From: VYFG01 sp965204165
Lineage (GTDB): Bacteria > Pseudomonadota > Gammaproteobacteria > Arenicellales > Poriferihabitantaceae
Direction: 5' to 3'
Assembly: GCA_965204165.1 (NCBI GenBank)
Contig: OZ241969.1
Location: forward strand, 3,348,001-3,412,000
DNA: 64,000 bases
The notes beneath the pieces are model-generated. The model was given only the letters and a program-made list of their open reading frames with translations, ran no database searches and was not told the origin of the DNA. This document shows positions 16,803 to 25,886 of the stretch, piece after piece (position 1 is the stretch's first letter; each line of letters begins with the position of its first letter). The position numbers and the translations under genes were made by a program.

Positions 16803-17690
16803 ATGAAACGCATCGCGGTGATCGGCACCGGGAACATGGGTGCGCCAATGGCGCGGAATCTGGCGGCCGCCGGGTACGAGGTCCGCGCATTCGATATCGT
16901 ACGGGAGAAGATGACCCCGCTGGCGGCGCACGGAATCACCGCGAGCAGCGGACACGCCGAGGCCATGGAGGATGCCGACCTCGTCCTTACCATGCTGCCC
17001 ACCGCGGTTGAGGTCAACGACGTCTTCGACCGGCACACCGTCTGTCACGCTCCTGAAGGATGCCTGGTCATGGACAGTTCCACGATTGACCTTGAGGACG
17101 CGAGATCATTGCACGGCAGAGCCAGGGACAATGGATTCGGCATGCTGGATGCGCCCGTGTCCGGGGGCACCGGCGGCGCGGCCGCGGGTACCCTGACCTT
17201 CATGGTGGGCGGGGAGACGGCCGCGCTCGAATCCGCACGGGATGTGCTGAACGCCATGGGATCGCGCATCATTCATTGCGGCGGCGCGGGGATGGGACAG
17301 GCGGCCAAGATGTGCAACAACCTGATGCTCGGAATCCAGATGGCTTCCGTGGTGGAGGGCTTCCACCTCGCACGCCGGGTCGGGCTCGACGATGCGAAGC
17401 TCTACGAGGTGGCATACAGCTCCTCCGGCAACTGCTTCTCCCTGACCGCGTTCTGCCCGGTGCCGGATGTGGTCCCTGCATCGCCGGCCAACCGCGACTA
17501 TGAACCGGGCTTCTCGACCGACCTGATGCTGAAGGACATGGAAATCGCGCTGAACGCGGCGGAACTGTCCGGCTTGCCCCTGGAGATGGCCCCGCTGGCC
17601 GCGGCACTCTACCGGCGGTTCAGCGAAGCCGGCTACGGGGGGCTGGACTTCTCCGCGATCTTCCGGATGCTGGAGGGCGCCGGTCAGTAA
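16803..17690 (+). CDS. 3-hydroxyisobutyrate dehydrogenase-family oxidoreductase
   Basis: A 295-residue NAD(P)-dependent beta-hydroxyacid dehydrogenase. The Rossmann motif KRIAVIGTGNMGAPMARNLA is at residues 2-21. The family substrate signature appears as MLDAPVSGGTGGAAAGTLTF near 115-134 and the catalytic lysine region as GAGMGQAAKMCNNLMLG near 161-177, all intact. Members act on 3-hydroxyisobutyrate, tartronate semialdehyde, 2-hydroxymethylglutarate and similar acids. It is divergent from the AraC-type regulator with 168 bases between starts and may be under its control. The substrate cannot be fixed from sequence. Confidence 0.8.
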   Translation: MKRIAVIGTGNMGAPMARNLAAAGYEVRAFDIVREKMTPLAAHGITASSGHAEAMEDADLVLTMLPTAVEVNDVFDRHTVCHAPEGCLVMDSSTIDLEDARSLHGRARDNGFGMLDAPVSGGTGGAAAGTLTFMVGGETAALESARDVLNAMGSRIIHCGGAGMGQAAKMCNNLMLGIQMASVVEGFHLARRVGLDDAKLYEVAYSSSGNCFSLTAFCPVPDVVPASPANRDYEPGFSTDLMLKDMEIALNAAELSGLPLEMAPLAAALYRRFSEAGYGGLDFSAIFRMLEGAGQ

Positions 17691-17730
17691 AGTCAGGCTC
17701 CGGAGGATTGCGGGTTGACCGCCGGCGCTT

Positions 17731-18714
17731 TCAGTCCGGCCCGCGTCGTCCCTTCAGGGCAGCTTCCATCGCCACAACGTTCCTTGCCATGCGGCTGGAG
17801 GCGATGTCCACCATCCGTCCTTCCAGCGTTGCAGCGCCCCGGCCTGCGCCCCCGGCACGTTCCATGGCCGCCAGCACGGCGCGCGCCCGCGCGACTTCCT
17901 CTTCGGTCGGGGTCATCACCATGTTCGCCAGCCCGACCTGGGAGGGGTGTATGGCCCATTTCCCGCTGAAACCCAGGGCCGCGGCGCGGCGCGCGGCCGC
18001 CAGGAAGCCGTCCGTGTCGGTGTAGTCACCGTAGGCGCTGTCCACCGGGCGCAGGCCGTTCGCCCGGCAGGCCATGACCATCATCTGCAGGACCGGGTGC
18101 CAGGGGTCCCCGGGGAAATCCGGATTCAGTCCACCGATGTTCACGGTGCGGGCGCCGCAGCTTGCGGCAAAATCGCCGGCGCCGAAATGCAGCGCCTCCA
18201 GCCTGGAACTGGCCGCCGCGATTTCACCCGCATTCAGGCCGCCGGCCGCAGTCTCGATCAGTGCCGCAATGCCGATCCGGTGAGGAATCTCCACGGCGGA
18301 CTCGATCTGGGACAGCAACCGGTCAAGCAGGTGGATATCGGCGGCACAATCGACCTTGGGCAGCAGGATGCAGTGGATGCGCTCCCCCGCCGCCTCCACG
18401 ATCTCCACCAGGTCCCGGTACATGTAATGGGTATCGAGTCCATTGATCCGCACCATCAGGGTCTTGCCGCTGGAAGCCCAGTCCAGTTCACGGATGCCCT
18501 GAATGACGTTGTTTCGTGCAGCCTCCTTGGCCTCCGGCGGGACGGAGTCCTCGCAGTCGAGCATGATGCAGTCCGCCTCTCCCGCGAGCGCCTTGGGAAA
18601 CAGCTCCGGGCTGACCGCGGGTACCGAGAGAACCGAGCGTTCCAGTCGGAACGGACGATCCACGGACGGTTCCCGCGTCATGACGGCGAAACCCCTGCCG
18701 AAGCGGCGCCGCAT
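17731..18714 (-). CDS. HpcH/HpaI (CitE-like) aldolase/lyase
   Basis: A 327-residue TIM-barrel lyase of the CitE/malyl-CoA lyase group. Visible are LERSVLSVPAVSPELFPKAL near the start, the metal-associated DCIMLDCEDSVPPEAKEAARN near 46-66, VRINGLDTHY, and ALHFGAGDFAASCG near 192-205. Family members cleave citryl-, malyl- or methylmalyl-CoA, or hydrolyse malyl-CoA. The ATG used directly abuts the aminotransferase stop; an ATG 11 codons in (18681, MTREPSVD) with AGGGG upstream is equally plausible. It is cotranscribed with the aminotransferase. A role in C2/C3 carbon handling after demethylation is possible but inferred. Confidence 0.75.
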   Translation of the reverse strand: MRRRFGRGFAVMTREPSVDRPFRLERSVLSVPAVSPELFPKALAGEADCIMLDCEDSVPPEAKEAARNNVIQGIRELDWASSGKTLMVRINGLDTHYMYRDLVEIVEAAGERIHCILLPKVDCAADIHLLDRLLSQIESAVEIPHRIGIAALIETAAGGLNAGEIAAASSRLEALHFGAGDFAASCGARTVNIGGLNPDFPGDPWHPVLQMMVMACRANGLRPVDSAYGDYTDTDGFLAAARRAAALGFSGKWAIHPSQVGLANMVMTPTEEEVARARAVLAAMERAGGAGRGAATLEGRMVDIASSRMARNVVAMEAALKGRRGPD

Positions 18715-19926
18715 TCAGGACCCGAGACCATCCGAAAACCGGGCGATCCGGCGACAGGCTTCGGCCAGTTCCCCGTCGGCCGCCGCGAACGACAGCCGGC
18801 AGTAGCCGCCGGTGCCGAACGCCGAACCGGGAACGAGCGCCACGCCCTCCTCCTCCAGCAGTGCCATCACCCAGTCATGGTCGGTTCCGAGGACAGCGCC
18901 TCCGGCGCTTTTCGTCTCCAGCTGCCGCGCGATGGAGATAAACAGGTAAAACGCCCCCGTGGGCACGAAGCATTGCAGTCCTTCGACGGCGTCCACCGCC
19001 GCCACGGTGGCATCGCGCCGCCTGGCGAAGCTCTCCACCATGGGCCGAAAGGAATCCCGGGAACCGGTCAGTGCCTCCACGGCCGCCCATTGCGCGATGG
19101 AACAGGGATGCAGCGTGGATTGACCCTGGATCTTGTTCATCGCCCGGATCAGCGTGGCGTCCCCCGCCCCGTAGCCGATGCGCCAGCCGGTCATCGCGTG
19201 AGACTTTGAAAGACCGTTCACGGTGAGCGTCCGATCGAACAGGTCCGGCACTGCCTGGGCGAAACTGACGAAAGTCTCCCCGTCGTAGACGATGGTTTCG
19301 TAGATATCATCCGTCATGATCCAGACATCCGGATGGCGGCGCAGTACCTCCCCCAAGGCAGAGAAATCCCCGGCCCGGTACATGGCGCCGGTCGGATTGG
19401 ACGGGGAATTGAGAATGATCCAGCGGGTCCGCGGGGTGATCGCCTGCTCCAGCTGTTCGGGGGTCATGAGAAACCCGTCGGCTGCGGCCGTCTGGACAAT
19501 GACCGGCTCGCTCCCTAACAGCAGCACGATGTCGGGATAACTGACCCAGTAGGGTGCCGGGATGATGACCTCGTCCCCCGGTTCCAGGGTGGCCATGAGG
19601 GCGTTGAAGATCACCTGCTTGCCCCCTGTGCTGACGGTCACCTGGGAGGGTTCGTAGGCCAGGTCGTTGTCCCTGGAGAACTTGCGGCAGATCGCCTCCC
19701 TGAGTTCGGGAATCCCCTCGACCTGGGTGTAGTGCGTATGGCCGGCATGAATCGCCTGGTGCGCGGCCTCGCGGATGTCTGCCGGAGTATCAAAATCCGG
19801 TTCGCCCGCGGCCAGGGAGATGACATCCCTGCCCGCGGCACTCATCTCCTTTGCACGGGCCGAGAATGCCGCCGTGATCGACTCCCTCGCCCTCTCAATC
19901 CGGTTTGCAAGTTTGATATAAGTCAT
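18715..19926 (-). CDS. Class I/II pyridoxal-phosphate aminotransferase (aspartate aminotransferase type)
   Basis: A 403-residue PLP enzyme of fold type I. The N-terminal part has ISLAAGEPDFDTPADIREAA (residues about 37-56) and TVSTGGKQVIFNALMATL; the substrate loop ILNSPSNPTGAMYRAGD and MTDDIYETIVYDG follow; the PLP-binding lysine lies in TVNGLSKSHAMTGWRIGYGAGD near 235-256. This subgroup (AspC/PatA-like) transaminates aspartate, alanine or aromatic amino acids. It ends directly at the CitE-like gene, so the two are cotranscribed. The specific amino donor is not clear. Confidence 0.8.
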   Translation of the reverse strand: MTYIKLANRIERARESITAAFSARAKEMSAAGRDVISLAAGEPDFDTPADIREAAHQAIHAGHTHYTQVEGIPELREAICRKFSRDNDLAYEPSQVTVSTGGKQVIFNALMATLEPGDEVIIPAPYWVSYPDIVLLLGSEPVIVQTAAADGFLMTPEQLEQAITPRTRWIILNSPSNPTGAMYRAGDFSALGEVLRRHPDVWIMTDDIYETIVYDGETFVSFAQAVPDLFDRTLTVNGLSKSHAMTGWRIGYGAGDATLIRAMNKIQGQSTLHPCSIAQWAAVEALTGSRDSFRPMVESFARRRDATVAAVDAVEGLQCFVPTGAFYLFISIARQLETKSAGGAVLGTDHDWVMALLEEEGVALVPGSAFGTGGYCRLSFAAADGELAEACRRIARFSDGLGS

Positions 19927-19979
19927 TGTTTTTGCTTAATTTCAAAGAGATGAAAAAGTCGACCCGGACGGTTCGGGGC

Positions 19980-22148
19980 TCAACTCCGCAGGCGGCGGAC
20001 GTCCAGCACATTCTGGACCCTTGACAGCCGGCCGAGGGTCTTGCTGAGGGTTTTCAGGCCACTGACCTCCAGTCGAAGGCTGACCCGGATCACGTTCTCC
20101 TCGTCGGTCTCCGTATTGACCTTGAGCACATCGATTCCGCTGTCCTTGAGCACCTGGGAGATGTCGTGCAGAATGCCGGTGCGGTGATAGGCCGTCACGT
20201 TCACCTCCACCGGGTAGGAGGCCGTGTCCTCCCGGCCCCATTCCACTTCGATCAGGCGGTTGCGGCGTTCCTCGGGCAACCCCCGGATGTTGCCGCAGTC
20301 CTGATTGTGTATGGACACGCCGCGTCCGGCGGTGATGTACCCCACGATGGGATCGCCGGGAACCGGCTGGCAGCATCGGGCCATGTTGGTCAGCAGGTTG
20401 CCGACCCCGTTGACCCTGAAGCTGCCGGGTTGCCGGGTGAGCGGCTGGTGACGGGTCTCGATACCGGCACCGGTCTGCCGCTCCAGCTCCCGCCGGAACG
20501 GCGACAGGGCGCGGGAGAGCTTGTAGTCTCCGGCTCCCAGCGCCGCGAGAAGGTCATCCGGGCGGTTGTAAGGGGTGTGGGCCACGATGCGCTCGTAACC
20601 CAGATCCTCCAGACCGAGGCGTCCGAGTTCCTTTTCCAGCATGGCCCGGCCTTCCGCGATATGCTGGGCATGGTCCTTCTGCTTGAACCACTGCTGGATG
20701 CGCGAACGGGCTCTTTGCGTGTGGACGATCTCCAACTCGGGCCTGAGCCAGTCCCGGCTTGGCGAGGCGCCCTTCTGGCTGTGGATCTGAACCTGTTCAC
20801 CGGATTTCAGCCGGTAGCTGAGCGGAACCATGCGACCGTTCACCCGCGCACCCCGGGTGGTGTGCCCCACTTCGGAGTGGATCGCATAGGCGAAATCAAC
20901 CGGGGTGGATCCCTCGGGAAGATCGATCACCGTACCCTTGGGGGTGAAGACGTAGACGCGCCGGCTTTCCGCGGCTTCCCTGAGGGCGCCGACGATGGAT
21001 TCGGACTCCTCCAGTTCCTGCTTCCACTCCAGCAGCTGGCGCAGCCACAGTACCTTGCGGTCTATATTGTCATCCTGCTGCCGGTTTTCCTTGTAGCGCC
21101 AGTGTGCGGCAACGCCGAGCTCGTTCTCCAGGTGCATGTCCCGGGTACGGATCTGCACTTCCACGCTCTTGTCCTGCGGTCCGATCACCACGGTGTGGAT
21201 CGACTGGTACCCGTTGGGTTTCGGCGTGGCGATGTAGTCATCGAATTCCCCCGGCAGGTGGCGCCAGCGGGTATGGACGATTCCCAGGGCGACATAGCAC
21301 TCGCTCAAGGAATCCACGATGATGCGCACCGCGCGGATATCCCCGAGGTTTTCGAAGTCCAGGCCCTTGCGCTTCATCTTTTTCCAGATGCTGTAGATAT
21401 GCTTCGGCCGGCCGCTCACTTCCGCCTGGATGCCGGTATCGGCAAGCGCCCCGTGCAGCACATCCAGCAGTTGCTGGATATACTGCTCCCGGTCGCCGCG
21501 CTTTTCATGCAGCATGTCCGCGAGTTGACGATAGGTGACCGGGTCGCTGAAACGCAGGGCAAGATCCTCCATCTCCCACTTGAGCTGCCAGATGCCCAGC
21601 CGGTTTGCCAACGGGGCGTAGATGTCCAGCGTCGTCCGGCTGAGAATCCATTTTTCCTGGTCCGGATCACCACGCGCATCGCGCAGAAGACGCAACTGGT
21701 CGGCAAGCTTGATCAGTACCACCCGGACATCATCCACCATGGTAATCAGCATCTTGCGCAGATTGTCCTCGTTGACCTCTGCGTCCACGCTTGCATCCTC
21801 GTGGCGGGAAAAGGAGGACAGCCGCGCCAGGTTGACAACCCCACGATAAAGGGAGATAGCCTCTTCATCGCAGTGTTCGCGCAGCTCGGCGTCGTCGGGG
21901 AGCGCCGCGCTGTCCACGCAGTGCAGCAACGCCGCCAGACATCCGCTGTCATCCAGTTCGAGGGAGCGGAGTATTTCTACGGTTGCCATGCCCCGGTCGA
22001 CATCGGCCGGATCCACGTCCTGCCGTCCGAGAAGCCAGCGCGCACAGTTTTCCACACCCGGAGGCATGGATTCGATCCTTGACGGTGTCGCGATCACTGG
22101 GGTCGGGTATGGGGCATCAATACGGTAACCGGATTGTACCCGTTTCAT
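19980..22148 (-). CDS. relA: (p)ppGpp synthetase RelA
   Basis: Ribosome-associated synthetase that makes (p)ppGpp in the stringent response. The 722-residue layout is: degenerate hydrolase domain (residues about 30-200; no HD pair, with LAALLHCVDSAALPDD in its place), synthetase domain with GRPKHIYSIWKKMKRKG, LGDIRAVRIIVD and DYIATPKPNGYQSIHTVV, TGS domain (VYVFTPKGTVIDLPEGSTPVDFAYAIH), and a C-terminal zinc-finger/ACT region (MARCCQPVPGDPIVGY; NVTAYHRTGILHDISQVL). Loss of the HD residues marks a RelA-type synthetase rather than bifunctional SpoT. It lies alone upstream of the aminotransferase, in the same direction. Confidence 0.95.
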   Translation of the reverse strand: MKRVQSGYRIDAPYPTPVIATPSRIESMPPGVENCARWLLGRQDVDPADVDRGMATVEILRSLELDDSGCLAALLHCVDSAALPDDAELREHCDEEAISLYRGVVNLARLSSFSRHEDASVDAEVNEDNLRKMLITMVDDVRVVLIKLADQLRLLRDARGDPDQEKWILSRTTLDIYAPLANRLGIWQLKWEMEDLALRFSDPVTYRQLADMLHEKRGDREQYIQQLLDVLHGALADTGIQAEVSGRPKHIYSIWKKMKRKGLDFENLGDIRAVRIIVDSLSECYVALGIVHTRWRHLPGEFDDYIATPKPNGYQSIHTVVIGPQDKSVEVQIRTRDMHLENELGVAAHWRYKENRQQDDNIDRKVLWLRQLLEWKQELEESESIVGALREAAESRRVYVFTPKGTVIDLPEGSTPVDFAYAIHSEVGHTTRGARVNGRMVPLSYRLKSGEQVQIHSQKGASPSRDWLRPELEIVHTQRARSRIQQWFKQKDHAQHIAEGRAMLEKELGRLGLEDLGYERIVAHTPYNRPDDLLAALGAGDYKLSRALSPFRRELERQTGAGIETRHQPLTRQPGSFRVNGVGNLLTNMARCCQPVPGDPIVGYITAGRGVSIHNQDCGNIRGLPEERRNRLIEVEWGREDTASYPVEVNVTAYHRTGILHDISQVLKDSGIDVLKVNTETDEENVIRVSLRLEVSGLKTLSKTLGRLSRVQNVLDVRRLRS

Positions 22149-22314
22149 CTCCCCCGGACAGTGTGATCACCGGCCGGGCCTGTCCCGGCGGATCCATGAC
22201 CGGGCATGGCCTGCCTGCCGCCTCATTCCATGGAAGGTTCCGCGCCCACCGGTTCCTGTATTCCCGGACATCGCCGACATTCCGGCCCATGCCGGCAGCC
22301 GGCTTCGGAGCGGT

Positions 22315-22734
22315 TCACCCGTGACTGTCGGGTTGCAGGTGCAGCGTCAGTGTCCGGCGGTGGCGGCCGGTGCGATGTTCCCAGAGAAACACTCCCTGCC
22401 ATGTGCCCAGCACCGTGCGTCCGGAGGATACCGGGATGGACAGGGTGCTCTGCGTCAGCATGGACTTGATATGGGCCGGCATGTCGTCCGGCCCCTCCTG
22501 TACATGGGTGTACAGCGGGTCGTCCTCGGCCACCAACCGGTTCATCCAGTTCTCGAGATCACGCCTTGCGGACGGATCTGCGTTTTCCTGGATCACCAGG
22601 GACGCGGATGTGTGCCGCAGAAAAAGCGTGCAGAGCCCGTCGCCAGGCATGTGCTCCCTGACCGCCGAGGCCACTTCGGCGGTGATCTCGTGAAGCCCCT
22701 GCCGGGCCGTGGCGATGTGGATTTCCAGCAGCAT
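22315..22734 (-). CDS. yjbQ: YjbQ/UPF0047 family protein
   Basis: A 139-residue member of the YjbQ family, whose members have a trimeric cupin-unrelated fold and weak thiamin phosphate synthase activity in some tests. Typical features are LCTLFLRHTSASLVIQENADPSARRDLE near 35-62, the His-containing YTHVQEGPDDMPAHIKSML near 75-93, and GTWQGVFLWEHRTG near 110-123. Length matches the family. Its ATG abuts the xerD stop, so the pair is cotranscribed. Confidence 0.9.
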   Translation of the reverse strand: MLLEIHIATARQGLHEITAEVASAVREHMPGDGLCTLFLRHTSASLVIQENADPSARRDLENWMNRLVAEDDPLYTHVQEGPDDMPAHIKSMLTQSTLSIPVSSGRTVLGTWQGVFLWEHRTGRHRRTLTLHLQPDSHG

Positions 22735-23628
22735 TCAGCCCCGCGGATGATGGGCCGCGTGCAGGTCGTGGAGACGTGCCCTGGCCACATGGGTATAGAT
22801 CTGGGTGGTTGACAGGCTGGCGTGGCCGAGCAGCATCTGCACGCTGCGAAGATCCGCGCCATGGTTCAGCAGGTGCGTGGCAAAGGCATGCCGCAGGGTA
22901 TGGGGGGACAGCGGCGAGTCGATGCCCGCCAGCCTGCCGTAACGGCGAATCTGGTGCCAGAAGGCCTGGCGCGTCATCGGAGTGCCCCGCCGGGTCACGA
23001 ACAGGGCCTCGCTGGTACGGCTGCCGATGAGCGCGGGGCGGGAAGACTCGAGATACCGCCGGATCCATGTGCAGGCCGGATCCCCGAGGGGCACCAGGCG
23101 CTCCTTGCCGCCCTTGCCCATCACCCGGCAGACGCCGGCATCGATATCGGTCAGCGACCGGCCGAGATGGATGAGTTCACTGACCCGCAATCCAGTTGCA
23201 TAAAGCGTCTCCAGCATCGCCCGGTCGCGGACACCAAGATCGGTGCGGGTGTCGGGCGCCGCCAGCAGGCCCTCCACCTGCTTCTCCGATAGCGTCTTGG
23301 GAAGGACCTTTCCCATCGCCGGGGAAGCCATGTCCGCGGTGGGATCGTCGGCGGCCAGCTCCTCTACCAGGAGGTATCGGTAGAACCGCCGCAGGGTGGA
23401 AAGGCTGCGTGCGACCGTGCGCCGGCTCGTGCCGTCTCCGCGGAACTCAAGATAATCCCTGAGGTCGCCGCGCCGGACCGCCGGAATCCTGATGCCCCGG
23501 GCGGCGATGAACCGCTGGAAATGCTCCAGATCGAAGCGGTAGGACTTCAGGGTGTTGGAACTCAGCCCCGCCTGGAGCCAGACCGCGTCGAGAAACCCCT
23601 CGATCAGGCGCCGGTCGGTGGCGTCCAT
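22735..23628 (-). CDS. xerD: Site-specific tyrosine recombinase XerD
   Basis: Works with XerC at dif to resolve chromosome dimers. From the ATG at 23628 the protein has 297 residues, matching E. coli XerD (298); AGGA lies just upstream, while the longer frame to 23676 overlaps the preceding gene. The SAM-like N-terminal domain (LIEGFLDAVWLQAGLSSNTLKSYRFDLEHF) is followed by the catalytic set: Arg in YATGLRVSELIHL, Lys in GKGGKERLVPLG, HTLRHAFATHLL, LGHASLSTTQIYTHV with the nucleophile Tyr. It is flanked by a TPR protein and yjbQ in a tight operon. Confidence 0.95.
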   Translation of the reverse strand: MDATDRRLIEGFLDAVWLQAGLSSNTLKSYRFDLEHFQRFIAARGIRIPAVRRGDLRDYLEFRGDGTSRRTVARSLSTLRRFYRYLLVEELAADDPTADMASPAMGKVLPKTLSEKQVEGLLAAPDTRTDLGVRDRAMLETLYATGLRVSELIHLGRSLTDIDAGVCRVMGKGGKERLVPLGDPACTWIRRYLESSRPALIGSRTSEALFVTRRGTPMTRQAFWHQIRRYGRLAGIDSPLSPHTLRHAFATHLLNHGADLRSVQMLLGHASLSTTQIYTHVARARLHDLHAAHHPRG

Positions 23629-23629
23629 C

Positions 23630-25483
23630 TCATCCTTCCGGGACATCTTTCCCACCGCCGGCGAGGCTGGATTCAAGCAACCAGATCCTTTGCAGCTTCT
23701 GCCTCAGGGCCGAAATCCTGTTCTCGTCCTTCGAATGCTTCAGGAGATTCTGGAAAATGGTCTTGGCATCCGCAAAGAAATTTCCTTCCAGCAAGGCATC
23801 CGCCGCCCGGTAGCGCGCGGATATTCCCCACTGGTCAAAACCGTTTGCCTTCTGCATCGCCGAAAACAGGAAATAATCCGCCGCCTTCATGTGCTGGCCA
23901 AGGGCATCGTGGGATTCCGCGATCCAGAAGGCGATTTCACGCACGAACTTCCCGCCCGGAGAACGTGCATCGATCAGTTCCAGCAGTTCGATGGCAGGCT
24001 CATGCTGCCCCACGATCTGGAGTTCGAATATCGGCTGCAGCACCCGGTCGGTCTGCTCGGGCGTCAGTCTGGGGTTCGCCATGATCCATTGACGGAGACG
24101 CTCGGTTCCCTGTCCGTAACGGCCCGCGATGACCGAAATCCGGCCCGTGTACAGCAACCACTCGTCCAGCGTCATGCCGGCAGGGGGGGCGGACACGTTG
24201 GCGTTGGCCTCCGCCGCCAGGTGGATGTCCCCCGACTCCAGCGCCGCGTTGGAAAGCCTGAGCGCCGTGTCCGGGGAGATCAGCAGCGGACCGAGCGGGG
24301 CATCTTCGCCGAACAGCAGGGGCACCAGGGTCCACCGGCCGCCGTCGAGGGCCGCGTTGACCCATTGATCCAGCGCCTGCGTCCGTGAAGCCGGGTCGTT
24401 GCTGTGGATGGCGATGTGCGCCCATACCCCCCGACGCATCACATCGTCCTCCGCGGGCAGCAGTCTGGCGAAAATATCCCAGTCCTGCTCCTCCCCGGTC
24501 AGGTAACCCTCGGCGTTCGCCCTGCTCCCTGCCATGGCCGCATAGCTTTCCATCAGATCCCCGACGCCATGTTGCGGAATACCGAGATTGTCTTCCCGGT
24601 ACGCGGAATCGGCTGCGCCGAGGTACTGTTCCAGCAGATCCGACACCTGCCGCGGCAGGTCCGCGGCATCCGCCGCGGCGGCCATCACCGCCAGCAGCGG
24701 TTTCTCCAGGGGCCGGTACGCTTCATCCTGCCGCATGCGCTCCGCCCTTTCCAGCACTTCCTCGGGCCTGACCCCGCCCTCCTTCAGCCTGCTCCACAGG
24801 GTCAATACCCTGGCTGCGGGATCGTCCAGCGGAGCGAGCAGATTCACCGCTTCAGAGGGATTGCCGGACCGCAGCGCAACCGTGCCCGCCAGCAGCAGCC
24901 AGTCACGGTCCTGAGGCCGGTAGTCGGACTGGAACACCCTGGCCGCGGCGTTGGCATCGTGCAGCCGCCCATCCACGAGATAGCTCTCGATGACTTTGCG
25001 CCTGAGCGTGATCTTCTCCTGGTCCGTCAATTCCGGAGACAGGAGGTGCCGTCGCAGCAACCGCCGGGCATCGCCGCCCTGACCGAGCGCGTTGTAGGCG
25101 TCAATGGCCTCCCGCTGCGCCTCCCGGTGAATGGATGCCGGGAAGGCGGGTGGAATTTCCCGCACCCTGAGAACCAGTTTGCGCCAGCGCTTCTTGGCCC
25201 GGTACAGGGCCCACAGCTGCCGCTCCCAGTTCAGCCACTCACCATCGGGCAGTTGCGGCGGGCCCTGCTCCTCCATGATCCTTTCGGCAAGACCGAGCAC
25301 GTTCGCCTGGACCAGCGTTCTGACCCGCAGCAGTTCCGGCGACGCCGGCTCCGGCAGCGGCTCGTGTGTGGACTGCCCGAAAACGGGCGCGGAGATCAGT
25401 GCCCCGAGCACCAGGCACGCCCATGCCCCCATGGAAAGAAAAGCCTTCCTCGGGTCCGTCTCGGCAGTTCGGAAACGTCCCAT
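23630..25483 (-). CDS. Large secreted/periplasmic TPR-like protein
   Basis: About 617 residues if started at MGRFRTAETD (25483) or 600 from the second ATG at 25432 (MGAWACLVLGALIS), which gives a clean signal peptide ending near VFGQS. The rest is almost entirely helical with repeat-like segments (for example RQLWALYRAKKRWRKLV; LLLAGTVALRSGNPSEAVNLLAPLDD; FWIAESHDALGQHMKAADYFL) typical of TPR/Sel1-like solenoids. Such proteins are usually scaffolds in the periplasm. It lies between rplS and xerD, one base from the xerD start. I do not recognise a specific family. Confidence 0.6.
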   Translation of the reverse strand: MGRFRTAETDPRKAFLSMGAWACLVLGALISAPVFGQSTHEPLPEPASPELLRVRTLVQANVLGLAERIMEEQGPPQLPDGEWLNWERQLWALYRAKKRWRKLVLRVREIPPAFPASIHREAQREAIDAYNALGQGGDARRLLRRHLLSPELTDQEKITLRRKVIESYLVDGRLHDANAAARVFQSDYRPQDRDWLLLAGTVALRSGNPSEAVNLLAPLDDPAARVLTLWSRLKEGGVRPEEVLERAERMRQDEAYRPLEKPLLAVMAAAADAADLPRQVSDLLEQYLGAADSAYREDNLGIPQHGVGDLMESYAAMAGSRANAEGYLTGEEQDWDIFARLLPAEDDVMRRGVWAHIAIHSNDPASRTQALDQWVNAALDGGRWTLVPLLFGEDAPLGPLLISPDTALRLSNAALESGDIHLAAEANANVSAPPAGMTLDEWLLYTGRISVIAGRYGQGTERLRQWIMANPRLTPEQTDRVLQPIFELQIVGQHEPAIELLELIDARSPGGKFVREIAFWIAESHDALGQHMKAADYFLFSAMQKANGFDQWGISARYRAADALLEGNFFADAKTIFQNLLKHSKDENRISALRQKLQRIWLLESSLAGGGKDVPEG

Positions 25484-25535
25484 GGGGCGAATTGTCCGGT
25501 AAACGGATAACCCGGCGGCGGGACCGGCCCCGGGG

Positions 25536-25886
25536 TTACCGGCGGATTTTTTCCTTGATCCGGGCGGCCTTCCCGGTACGCTCGCGCAGATAGTAGAGCT
25601 TCGCCCTGCGGACATCCCCGCGGCGCGCCACCTCGATCCCGGCGATCAGCGGGCTATGGGTCTGGAATACCCGTTCGACGCCTTCACCGCTGCTGGTCTT
25701 CCTGACCGTGAAGGATGAATTGAGGCCGCGGTTCTTCTTTGCGATGACCACCCCCTCGTAGGTCTGCAGGCGCTCCCGCCCGCCTTCCTTGACCCGCACC
25801 TGCACCCTGACCGTGTCGCCGGCGCCGAAGGCCGGCACGTTGTCCTTCAACTGCTCGGACTCGAGTTGCTGGATAATGTCACTCAT
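25536..25886 (-). CDS. rplS: 50S ribosomal protein L19
   Basis: A 116-residue protein matching E. coli L19 (115). It begins MSDIIQQLESEQLKDNVPAFGAGDTVRV and has the family core EGVVIAKKNRGLNSSFTVRK and GVERVFQTHSPLIAGIEVARRGDVRRAKLYYLRERTGKAARIKEK. L19 sits at the 30S-50S interface. It is the last gene of the rpsP-rimM-trmD-rplS operon and its start overlaps the trmD end by 8 bases. Confidence 0.98.
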   Translation of the reverse strand: MSDIIQQLESEQLKDNVPAFGAGDTVRVQVRVKEGGRERLQTYEGVVIAKKNRGLNSSFTVRKTSSGEGVERVFQTHSPLIAGIEVARRGDVRRAKLYYLRERTGKAARIKEKIRR